NCBI GenBank assembly: GCA_002384935.1
Contig: DGCD01000021.1
Location: 62,001 to 126,000 of the forward strand
DNA length: 64,000 nucleotides
From: Pusillimonas sp. UBA3987
GTDB lineage: Bacteria > Pseudomonadota > Gammaproteobacteria > Burkholderiales > Burkholderiaceae_B
Direction of reading: 5' to 3'
The notes beneath the pieces are model-generated. The model made no database searches and was not told the origin of the DNA. It saw only the letters and a program-made list of their open reading frames with translations. Positions 35,409 through 43,100 of this stretch are shown piece by piece (the stretch's first letter is position 1; each line of letters begins with the position of its first letter). The translations under genes were made by a program, and so were the position numbers.

Positions 35409-36068
35409 CTACGATAATGTTGGAAACACCACGGGCGGGTCCCCTTCCTCCCATGGCTTGTACTTGCTCATAATCTGCATGAACAAAGGCGATTCAAGCC
35501 AGGCATTCAACCAGGCATTAACCCGCATCAGCGGCTGATCGTTGAACCAGTCAAGATCAGCACGCGCGAACTGTCGTACAAACGGCATGATGGCCGTATC
35601 GGCCAGACACGGCCTTTCACCGAACAAGTAACGTGACGCGCTTAACCGGGCTTCAAGCTGGGTCAGCCAGGCCACTCCTGCCTGCCCGTGCGGTGCAGAT
35701 TCGGTATCTTCATAACGTTGGGGATATTTGTAGCGATCTAGGTGATACTTGAATACCTGATCGCACGAGGCGATCAACGCCATCATTGTTTCGGCATTTT
35801 CGCACTCGGGATTCAACCACTGACCGGGATCCTTTTGCCGCAATGCCCACAACATGATATCGAGGCTTTCGTCGACAACTTCATTATCGGGCAAAACAAA
35901 AACCGGCACCGTTCCTTTCGGCGAGGCGTCGAGCATCGGCTGCGGCTTGTTGCGCAAGACCACTTCACGCAACTGACATGGCAATCCACTAGCCGCCACT
36001 GCCAGGCGCGCCCGCATGGCATATGGACAACGTCGGAACGAATACAGAATGGGCAAGAAATCAGTCAA
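35409..36068 (-). CDS. Glutathione S-transferase-like protein
   Basis: A 219-residue two-domain GST-type protein. The thioredoxin-fold N-terminus starts with LYSFRRCPYAMRARLAV, resembling the CPxA/CPYx active sites of omega/beta-like GSTs. SPKGTVPVFVLPDNEVVDES carries the cis-proline and glutathione-binding segment. The C-terminus is all-helical. There is no ATG before the domain; a TTG at 36068 with an upstream AGG is chosen, and other TTG codons at 36077 or 36056 are possible. The substrate is unknown. Confidence 0.8.
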   Translation of the reverse strand: MTDFLPILYSFRRCPYAMRARLAVAASGLPCQLREVVLRNKPQPMLDASPKGTVPVFVLPDNEVVDESLDIMLWALRQKDPGQWLNPECENAETMMALIASCDQVFKYHLDRYKYPQRYEDTESAPHGQAGVAWLTQLEARLSASRYLFGERPCLADTAIMPFVRQFARADLDWFNDQPLMRVNAWLNAWLESPLFMQIMSKYKPWEEGDPPVVFPTLS

Positions 36069-36164
36069 AACACACAAACCTGTTTTTTAGTTCAAGATAC
36101 AAAGAAAACCATGCTCAGGCATGATCGGCGCGATAAAGACAAGCTGCACCGAGCAGGCAAACTG

Positions 36165-37175
36165 TTAGCGCTTCGCTTGCACCTGTTGCCGGGCGCGCGC
36201 TGCCTGTCTGGCTTTCTCTTTCATCGCACGTTTAACCGCCTTTTGCTCATCGATAGGTGCAGCAATATGGCGCTCACGACGCTTGCGCGCCAATTCGGTC
36301 TGCTTCTGACGCTCACGAAACCGCGCAATTTGTTCAGGAGAATGCCGGTTGTGGCAATGCGGACAGCTCACCCCCGGTTCGAAATGAATCGATTTTTTAT
36401 CTTGCGGTGACAGAGGCTGGCGGCATGCGCGGCACAGTTCGTACTCGCCAGGCGTTAAGCCATGACCCACCGAAACACGCTCGTCGAACACAAAACAATC
36501 GCCCTTCCAGAGGTTGCTTTCAGGTGGAACGGTTTCCAGGTACTTCAGAATCCCGCCTTCCAGGTGATATACCTGTTCAAAACCCTGCGAACGCAAATAA
36601 GCTGTGGATTTCTCACAACGTATTCCCCCGGTGCAGAACATGGCTACTTTTTTCTTCTTATGCAAAACACCGGTTTCTGTCGACTGCGCTTTGATCCAGT
36701 CGGGGAACTCGGTAAAACTGTCCGTCTTGGGATTCACCGCCCCCTTGAAACTACCGATATTTACTTCGTAATCATTGCGCACATCAACAACAACCACCTC
36801 GGGATCGGAAATCAGGTCATTCCATTGCTGGGGCGTAACGTATTGCCCTGCCATGGTTTCCGGATCGATGTCGGGTACGCCCATGGTGACAATCTCACGT
36901 TTGAGTTTTACCTTGAGCCGGTAAAACGGCATGGTGTCTGCCCACGACTCCTTGTGCGTCAGCGTGGCAAAACGGGCATCGGAGTGCAAATAATTTAGCA
37001 CTGCCCGGACACCCTGCTCCGGGCCGGCAATCGTGCCGTTAATACCCTCTTTGGCCAACAACAACGTACCCATGACACCATGGCGCTCACATACTTCATG
37101 AATCGGTGCCTGCATGGCCTGGAAATCATCCAGGCGAACAAACTTGTAAAGCGCCGCAACCAGAACCTGAGACAT
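36165..37175 (-). CDS. trhO: tRNA uridine(34) hydroxylase (rhodanese-domain, TrhO/YceA)
   Basis: A 336-residue TrhO: N-terminal acylphosphatase-like domain (LLLAKEGINGTIAG), a rhodanese domain with catalytic cysteine in FCTGGIRCEKSTAYL, and a C-terminal zinc-like CRACRQP...CPHCH segment. It uses oxygen to hydroxylate U34 in tRNA to ho5U. A lysine/arginine-rich tail from about residue 285 is typical of the longer betaproteobacterial versions. It is preceded by a hairpin terminator at 37261-37285. Confidence 0.93.
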   Translation of the reverse strand: MSQVLVAALYKFVRLDDFQAMQAPIHEVCERHGVMGTLLLAKEGINGTIAGPEQGVRAVLNYLHSDARFATLTHKESWADTMPFYRLKVKLKREIVTMGVPDIDPETMAGQYVTPQQWNDLISDPEVVVVDVRNDYEVNIGSFKGAVNPKTDSFTEFPDWIKAQSTETGVLHKKKKVAMFCTGGIRCEKSTAYLRSQGFEQVYHLEGGILKYLETVPPESNLWKGDCFVFDERVSVGHGLTPGEYELCRACRQPLSPQDKKSIHFEPGVSCPHCHNRHSPEQIARFRERQKQTELARKRRERHIAAPIDEQKAVKRAMKEKARQAARARQQVQAKR

Positions 37176-37260
37176 AAACTTTCAGCAAAATAAATTTAAT
37201 CTTTAATTTTAACGCTTTACCAACAGTCACTCATCCTGCTGCCCTTCTTTAGGCCACAAA

Positions 37261-37285
37261 AAAGCCAGGTTCGGCACCTGGCTTT
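37261..37285. terminator. Intrinsic terminator downstream of small ORF
   Basis: A perfect 10-bp stem AAAGCCAGGT/ACCTGGCTTT with a five-base loop, flanked by extra A and T residues. It lies 32 bases after the stop of the minus-strand small ORF and upstream of trhO, so it separates the two transcripts. Confidence 0.8.
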
Positions 37286-37316
37286 TCAACCTTCCAAAAC
37301 TTAGAAACGCTGTGAA

Positions 37317-37475
37317 TCAGCTGTCACGCTTTCTCCCGTAACGATCATTGCCAATACTGCCGATACTGATAATGCGTTTGGCTGAAGCCAGCTTGGCGCG
37401 CTCGTGGTTGACTATGAGCTGCGAACTGGCCTTGAACGGACGAAATGGAGCGGGAGTACGCGGTTTCACCAACAT
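37317..37475 (-). CDS. Small basic protein of unknown function
   Basis: A 52-residue ORF, rich in Arg, Lys, Ser and Ala, with no hydrophobic segment. It is supported by an AAGAGG box eight bases before the ATG and by a strong terminator 32 bases after its stop, so it has the layout of a discrete small gene. An in-frame upstream extension of 24 codons lacks a binding site. No family is recognised. Its basic character would suit nucleic-acid or ribosome contact, but this is a guess. Confidence 0.5.
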   Translation of the reverse strand: MLVKPRTPAPFRPFKASSQLIVNHERAKLASAKRIISIGSIGNDRYGRKRDS

Positions 37476-37641
37476 CTGTATAACCTCTTGAGAGTTACGG
37501 TTAGCACAAAAGTTCTGTACTGCAATAACAGCGTACTCCAAAAACATGTCAAATAGATGACGCTTCTCTGATTTTAGGGGTAATTACCGATAAATTGGGA
37601 CCATTTTGGCAAAAAATGTAAGAAATTCACTTAACTTCATG

Positions 37642-38841
37642 CTATTTCAGCACTGCAGCAAAAGCCTCGGCCACACGATCCACATTGGCCTCATTCAAAC
37701 CGGCCACACAAATCCGGCCAGACTCAATGATATAAACCGCGTGCTCATTCCTTAATTGCATCATGTGTCGCGCCAGCACAGGCGCGTAACCGAACATGCC
37801 TTTCTGCGCCATTAAGAACGCCCAGTCGACATTGGGTTGCTGCGTGCACAACCCATGATGCAAGCGGGAACGCATGGTTTGAATGCGAGTACGCATTTCG
37901 GCCAGTTCGGTACGCCATAGTGCCGCCAGTTCAGCATCGTTCAACACCGTTTCCACCAGGCTCGCTCCAAACGCCGGCGGGCTGGAATAATTACGACGTA
38001 CCGCCTGCTGCATTTGGCCCAACGCACGGCCCGCCTCATCGGCATTGGCACAGACCATGCTCAGCGCCCCGCAACGTTCGCCATATAAAGAAAACGTTTT
38101 GGAATACGAGTTGGCCACCAAAAACGACGCCCCCGCACGCACCAGTGCACGAACCAGGTAGGCATCGTCATCAAGACCATCGCCAAAGCCCTGGTAGGCC
38201 ATATCCAGGAACGCAATTAAATGATTGTTGACCACCACCTCGACAACCTGATCCCATTGGTCCTGGCTCAAATCTGCGCCGGTTGGATTATGACAACTGG
38301 GATGCAACAACACGACCGTTTCCGGCGAAAGGGCTTTCAAGCCTTCCAGCATGCGGTCGAAATCCAGACGTTGCGTTTCGCGATTGAAATAGGGATACGT
38401 ATCAACCACAAAGCCCGCCCCCTCCAGGATAGCGCGGTGATTATCCCAACTGGGATCACTGATACGCGCCTGAGAATTCGGAAAGAATTTGCGCAAGACA
38501 TCTGCACCCACTTTCAATGCACCCGAACCGCCAACGGTTTGAATCGTGGCAACACGGCCTTCGTGCAGTGCGGGCGCGTCGTTACCGAACACCAGGACTT
38601 GACTCGCCTTGCAGTAGGACGGGTTGCCGCTCATCGGCAGATACATGCTTGGATCGGTAGATTGCAAAACCCGTTCACGCGCCTGCTGCACGGAACGCAA
38701 GCGGGGAATGCGGCCCTGATCATCGTAATACAAGCCGATACTCAAATTGGTTTTTTCCGGACGGGGGTCGTCGCGGTAAGCCAGTTGCATGGACAAAATA
38801 GGGTCGCCGGCATAGGCGGACAGTAGATTGAACAAAAGCAT
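37642..38841 (-). CDS. tyrB: Aromatic amino acid / aspartate aminotransferase (class I, TyrB type)
   Basis: A 399-residue fold-type I PLP enzyme. The lysine Schiff base is in SYSKTFSLYGER near residue 250. Other hallmarks are SGNPSYCKA, VGGSGALKVGADVL, HPSCHNPTGADL, FLDMAYQGFGDG and the C-terminal arginine in ESGRICVAGL. It transfers amino groups between aromatic or acidic amino acids and 2-oxoglutarate. It is stand-alone and divergent from the following hydrolase gene. Confidence 0.92.
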   Translation of the reverse strand: MLLFNLLSAYAGDPILSMQLAYRDDPRPEKTNLSIGLYYDDQGRIPRLRSVQQARERVLQSTDPSMYLPMSGNPSYCKASQVLVFGNDAPALHEGRVATIQTVGGSGALKVGADVLRKFFPNSQARISDPSWDNHRAILEGAGFVVDTYPYFNRETQRLDFDRMLEGLKALSPETVVLLHPSCHNPTGADLSQDQWDQVVEVVVNNHLIAFLDMAYQGFGDGLDDDAYLVRALVRAGASFLVANSYSKTFSLYGERCGALSMVCANADEAGRALGQMQQAVRRNYSSPPAFGASLVETVLNDAELAALWRTELAEMRTRIQTMRSRLHHGLCTQQPNVDWAFLMAQKGMFGYAPVLARHMMQLRNEHAVYIIESGRICVAGLNEANVDRVAEAFAAVLK

Positions 38842-38995
38842 TCCTTTAGCGTCCCCGACGCTCGCACGGGCCGCAAGAAGTTGAACGAAAAATGCATTTT
38901 AACGCGCCGGGCGACCCGGAAAACAGAGTCAAACAGACCGTGGATTTCATTGCCTTGTGGTAGTATCAGGCGACCTCAAAACGTTACAGACTCCC

Positions 38996-40039
38996 ATGGA
39001 CTCAGTCACGCAAGCAGTATTGGGCGCAAGTGTTACCGGCGTAATGCTGGGACGCTTCCACGGTCGTAAGGCCTATGTGGCAGGCGCCGTTCTGGCCACC
39101 TTACCCGATCTCGACGTTATTCTTGATTACGGCAACCCCATTGCCAATATGATCTATCACCGTGGCTTCACTCACTCGGTGTTTGTGCTTACCCTGTTTT
39201 CCTTGTTGCTGACGTGGCTGTTTCGTTTGTGGCCCCCCACGCACCAATACAGCAAGGGTCGCCTGTTCCTGACCCTCTGGCTGGTTTTCATGACGCACGT
39301 CCTGCTGGATGCGCTAACCAGCTATGGCACCCAATTATTCTGGCCCTGGCTCCCAACCCCTGCCAGCGGCTCCAGTATTTTCATTATCGACCCATTTTTT
39401 ACCTTGCCGTTGCTTATTGCGGCGATTGCCGGCCTTGCGGCCGGTGCGAGACCCCGCGTGCAACGTTTCAATGGGTGGGTACTGGGTTACTGTGCGCTTT
39501 ACCTGGCGTTGTCGGTCGTTACCAAGAATGTCACCGAGGCCCGCGTACGGGCCGAGTTTGCCGAATCGAATATCGAAATCACAGATATCTTTTCAACGCC
39601 AGCCCCCTTTAATATTCTGCTGTGGCGCGTCGTGGCCAAAACCCCGGATGATCATTACTACGAAGTCATCACGGGCTTTTTCGATCACAAGCCGGGAGAG
39701 CGAATTCGTCTGCCGCTGAATAGCGAACCGGCACACAGCCTCAAGGACAATGCCATGCTCGATGGCTTGCGCTGGTTCAGCGGTGACTGGCTGCGTTACG
39801 ACGAAATCGATAACCACCTTATTGCCTCTGACCTGCGCATGGGCCTGGGCACCGGCTATTACTCCTTTCGCTTCAAGGTGGCAGAGCGCGACCCGGCTAC
39901 CGGGCAATGGCGCTCCACAGCGCCGCAAAGCTGGGGCTCGGAACGGGGTGTTGATGCACTGGGAAGCGTCCTGACCCGTATTATTCAGCAGGACCCACCC
40001 TTGCCGCTGGCCAGTTGGGAAGCGCGGATGACGCGCTGA
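38996..40039 (+). CDS. Membrane-bound metal-dependent hydrolase, YdjM/DUF457 family
   Basis: A 347-residue inner-membrane protein of the YdjM/YbcI family. The N-terminus MDSVTQAVLGASVTG, LPDLDVILDY and the HRGFTHSVFV motif carry the histidine/aspartate metal ligands, and THVLLDALTSYGTQ adds more. About four or five membrane segments are followed by a soluble C-terminal domain of about 150 residues. Its function is poorly defined; E. coli relatives are stress-regulated. Its 3' end overlaps the convergent LysR gene by 55 bases. Confidence 0.85.
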   Translation: MDSVTQAVLGASVTGVMLGRFHGRKAYVAGAVLATLPDLDVILDYGNPIANMIYHRGFTHSVFVLTLFSLLLTWLFRLWPPTHQYSKGRLFLTLWLVFMTHVLLDALTSYGTQLFWPWLPTPASGSSIFIIDPFFTLPLLIAAIAGLAAGARPRVQRFNGWVLGYCALYLALSVVTKNVTEARVRAEFAESNIEITDIFSTPAPFNILLWRVVAKTPDDHYYEVITGFFDHKPGERIRLPLNSEPAHSLKDNAMLDGLRWFSGDWLRYDEIDNHLIASDLRMGLGTGYYSFRFKVAERDPATGQWRSTAPQSWGSERGVDALGSVLTRIIQQDPPLPLASWEARMTR

Positions 40040-40887
40040 AGCAAAGGGTGCGCATCACTGCGACGATGGCGGATGGCATAGATATCTTCTTGTACGCCGA
40101 GACATTCTCCCAAACGGCGTAACTGCGGCAACAGGTCCCAATCAGAGGCCCCCAACCTGCTGGCGGGGAAAATACCCATCCCTTTCGCGCCGAACACTGC
40201 CATCAGGGCACTGTCTTCAAACTCACCCACGATATTGGGCTTGATGGCGCGCGACTCAAACCACTGGTCCAGTGACAATCGCAACATGGAGTGCCGGGTT
40301 GGCAGCAATACCGGCAGTGTTGCAAGATTTGCGGGAAAAGCCTCCTGTTGCTGCCTGGTAACCCACTGCCTGACGCCAAACCAATCAATCTGGCTGGTAC
40401 CGACCCGGTCGGACAACAGGCGCAGATTGATGTTCGGCGGTGCCGGCTGGCTGGCAAGGACAACGTCGAGCCGGTGTTGAACCAACTCGGCCAATAACGC
40501 CTCCAGTTCGCCTTCATGACACAACAGCCGCAAGCCATTTTCCTCGAGCACCGGCTGCAGCAAAGCGTGAGCCGCCAACTTCGACAAGCCGTCAGAAAGG
40601 CCCACGGAAAAACGCATCACCGGTCGGGAAGCAATTTGTGCAACCTCGTCTTGCAAAACCTTACCCAACTGGAAAATCTCATCGGCACGAATCAGGGCGC
40701 GCTGACCGGCATCGGTAAGAACAACGCCACGCCCGTCCGGCTTGAGCAACTCGTGCCCCAGTTGCCTCTCCAGCGCCCGCACTTGTGCGGATACGGTTTG
40801 CACCGCGACCCCCAGGCGATTGGCTGCACGGGCAAAGCCCCCTTCTTTACCCACAATCCAGAAATAGTAAAGATGTCGATAATTCAT
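39985..40887 (-). CDS. LysR-family regulator, NhaR-like
   Basis: A 300-residue LysR-type regulator whose N-terminus MNYRHLYYFWIVGKEGGFARAANRLGVAVQTVSAQVRALERQLG resembles NhaR. In E. coli NhaR responds to sodium and alkaline pH. The C-terminal effector domain has the usual two-lobed layout. An alternative start two codons upstream is equally possible. It is divergent from the Alx/TerC-type gene, whose control it may exert, and overlaps the upstream hydrolase gene by 55 bases at its 3' end. Confidence 0.85.
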   Translation of the reverse strand: MNYRHLYYFWIVGKEGGFARAANRLGVAVQTVSAQVRALERQLGHELLKPDGRGVVLTDAGQRALIRADEIFQLGKVLQDEVAQIASRPVMRFSVGLSDGLSKLAAHALLQPVLEENGLRLLCHEGELEALLAELVQHRLDVVLASQPAPPNINLRLLSDRVGTSQIDWFGVRQWVTRQQQEAFPANLATLPVLLPTRHSMLRLSLDQWFESRAIKPNIVGEFEDSALMAVFGAKGMGIFPASRLGASDWDLLPQLRRLGECLGVQEDIYAIRHRRSDAHPLLQRVIRASQLASGKGGSC

Positions 40888-41017
40888 ATGCACACCTATG
40901 CCCCACTGCCAATAGTTCGGTTTTTTCGAAGTTTTAGTCAGTTTATTCAGTATTTATATATATTAAAAGAAACGGCATCATAGCGTCGTCTGACCACTTT
41001 TACGGAATTGCCTTGCC

Positions 41018-41998
41018 ATGCATGGATTTGATTTTCTGTTTCAAACCGTCGCGGGGGTGCCTGCATGGACCTGGGTCGCCTTTTTTGCTGTTGTCACTTT
41101 GCTGTTGGCGTTCGACCTGGGCATCCTTCACAAGGAAGACAAGGAAATCGGCATTCGGGAAAGCCTTTTCCTTTCCACCGGCTACATTCTTGCCGCCGTC
41201 ATTTTCGGCGGCTGGGTCTGGTGGTTCTTCGGCCCCGAGGACGGCATGCACTACTACACGGGCTTTCTTATCGAGAAATCCCTGTCAATGGACAATATTT
41301 TTGTCATTGCGCTGATTTTCACCTTTTTTGGCATCCCCCGAAAATATCAACACCGGGTTTTATTCTGGGGAATCATGGGCGTTATTGTGCTGCGCGCCAT
41401 CATGATTGGCGTCGGTGCGGGCCTGATTCACGAGTTCGAATGGATTCTTTATGTATTTGGCGCCTTCCTGGTTTTTACCGGCGTGAAAATGTGGTTTATG
41501 GTCGATCACACCCCCGACATTTCGAAAAACCCGTTATTGAAGATAATCAGGCGCTGCATACCGTTTACCGATAATTTGCGCGGCAACGCATTCTGGGTGA
41601 AAGAGTCCGATCCAAAGTCGGGCCGGATCGTACGAAAAGCCACTCCCTTGTTCCTGGCGCTCATTCTGGTTGAATTTACCGACGTGGTTTTTGCGGTCGA
41701 CTCCATTCCTGCCATTTTTGCCATTACCACCGACCCCTTTATTGTTTACACCAGTAATATTTTCGCCATTCTGGGGCTGCGCGCGCTTTACTTCGCACTG
41801 GCAGCCATCATTCACCGTTTCCATTATCTGAAGTACGCACTGGCCTTGATTCTGGTTTTCATTGGCGGTAAGGTTTTCCTGGTCAATATTATCGGCAAAG
41901 TTCCCCCCTCTATCTCGTTGAGTGTGACGGTAGGGCTGCTTGCCGGCGGTGTTGTCTTGTCGTTGTACAAAACGGCGGGGTCTAAAACCCACGCATAA
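41018..41998 (+). CDS. TerC/Alx-family membrane protein (manganese exporter type)
   Basis: A 326-residue integral membrane protein with about nine segments. TerC hallmarks are the acidic membrane motifs EKSLSMDNIFVIALIF and VEFTDVVFAVDSIPAIFAI, which carry metal-coordinating aspartates. Alx-like members export manganese and respond to alkaline pH. The 120-base leader was inspected for a manganese or pH riboswitch of the yybP-ykoY type and none was recognised. It is divergent from an NhaR-like regulator. Confidence 0.9.
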   Translation: MHGFDFLFQTVAGVPAWTWVAFFAVVTLLLAFDLGILHKEDKEIGIRESLFLSTGYILAAVIFGGWVWWFFGPEDGMHYYTGFLIEKSLSMDNIFVIALIFTFFGIPRKYQHRVLFWGIMGVIVLRAIMIGVGAGLIHEFEWILYVFGAFLVFTGVKMWFMVDHTPDISKNPLLKIIRRCIPFTDNLRGNAFWVKESDPKSGRIVRKATPLFLALILVEFTDVVFAVDSIPAIFAITTDPFIVYTSNIFAILGLRALYFALAAIIHRFHYLKYALALILVFIGGKVFLVNIIGKVPPSISLSVTVGLLAGGVVLSLYKTAGSKTHA

Positions 41999-42041
41999 GA
42001 ATGCGGTACGATCTCGCTGATCATCTTCACGAGAACGTACC

Positions 42042-43100
42042 ATGCGTGCATTTATTGCCTGCCTCATTGCGGCGGCGGCATTGTTGCTTAACGGATGCAA
42101 CAACGCCGCCACTTCCTCGTCTCAATCGCAAGCGCCCATCGTCAAACCCTGGGTCGTGGAACCAGACAACCACTCATCATTGAGCCTGTCGGGCACAGTA
42201 CGTGCACGCACTGAGTCTCCCCTGGCTTTTCAAGTTGCCGGCCGTATTGCCAAGCGTTTCGTCGATGCCGGTCAAACCGTCAACCAGGGTCAGGCACTCT
42301 TCGAGCTGGACCCACGTGATTTTCACGAACGCGTTCAAGGTGCGCAAGCCGACTTGGCGGCCGCAAACGCCGCCTTGCGCATTGCACAGGCTGACCTCAC
42401 CCGCCACCAGGCGTTACTGCAGCACAACGCGGTAAGCAAGCAGGCGGCCGAACAGGCCGAGCTGATGTTGCGCGAAGCACGCGCACGACGCGACGTGGCA
42501 CAAACACAATTGACCCAGGCCAGGAATGCACTGGACTACGCGCAGCTTAATGCACCGGCCAACGGTGTTTTGATTGACGTCAGCGCAGAAGAGGGGCAAG
42601 TCGTGACATCGGGCTTTACCGTTGCCCGCCTGGCCCATTCAGGCCCGCGTGAAGTGGAAGTCTATTTTCCTGAAGACACCGTGCCGCCTGAACAAGGAAG
42701 TCTGTTACTTGGACAACAAGTGTTTCCGTTGACACTACGGGAAACCGCCGGCGCAGTTGACCCGCAAAGTCGCACACTTCGCGCACGCTACGCGCTCGCC
42801 ATACCTGATGGCGACAGCCCGGCGCTTCAATTGGGAAGCGTGGTTCGAACTCAGTTCAATTCAGCTCCCTCAGCCGAAACCACTTTTGTGGTTCCACTCG
42901 GGGCGATCAGCGAACGAGGCAGCGGAGCTCACGTGTGGCGAATTCAGGCGGGAAAAGTCATTCCCGTGCCTGTCTCAATCGTTCGGATTGAAACTGAAAC
43001 AGCCCAAGTGAGCGGCCCGCTTGAAAGCAGCGAGCAGATCGTGGCCGTGGGTACACACCTTTTGCAAGAAGATATGGACGTTCGGGTGCAAGGCGAATGA
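42042..43100 (+). CDS. RND efflux adaptor lipoprotein
   Basis: A 352-residue periplasmic adaptor. The signal ends in a lipobox LLNGC (lipidated Cys19). The biotinyl-lipoyl halves GRIAKRFVDAGQTVNQGQALFELDP and LNAPANGVLIDVSAEEGQVV flank a coiled hairpin rich in Ala, Gln and Arg. It overlaps the permease start as ATGA (four bases), so the two are translationally coupled. No outer-membrane channel or local regulator is present. Confidence 0.92.
   Translation: MRAFIACLIAAAALLLNGCNNAATSSSQSQAPIVKPWVVEPDNHSSLSLSGTVRARTESPLAFQVAGRIAKRFVDAGQTVNQGQALFELDPRDFHERVQGAQADLAAANAALRIAQADLTRHQALLQHNAVSKQAAEQAELMLREARARRDVAQTQLTQARNALDYAQLNAPANGVLIDVSAEEGQVVTSGFTVARLAHSGPREVEVYFPEDTVPPEQGSLLLGQQVFPLTLRETAGAVDPQSRTLRARYALAIPDGDSPALQLGSVVRTQFNSAPSAETTFVVPLGAISERGSGAHVWRIQAGKVIPVPVSIVRIETETAQVSGPLESSEQIVAVGTHLLQEDMDVRVQGE

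Noticed and set aside
40894..41017. Possible yybP-ykoY or pH-responsive RNA before the Alx/TerC gene
   Set aside because: The 120-base leader shows no recognisable conserved core of these riboswitches.
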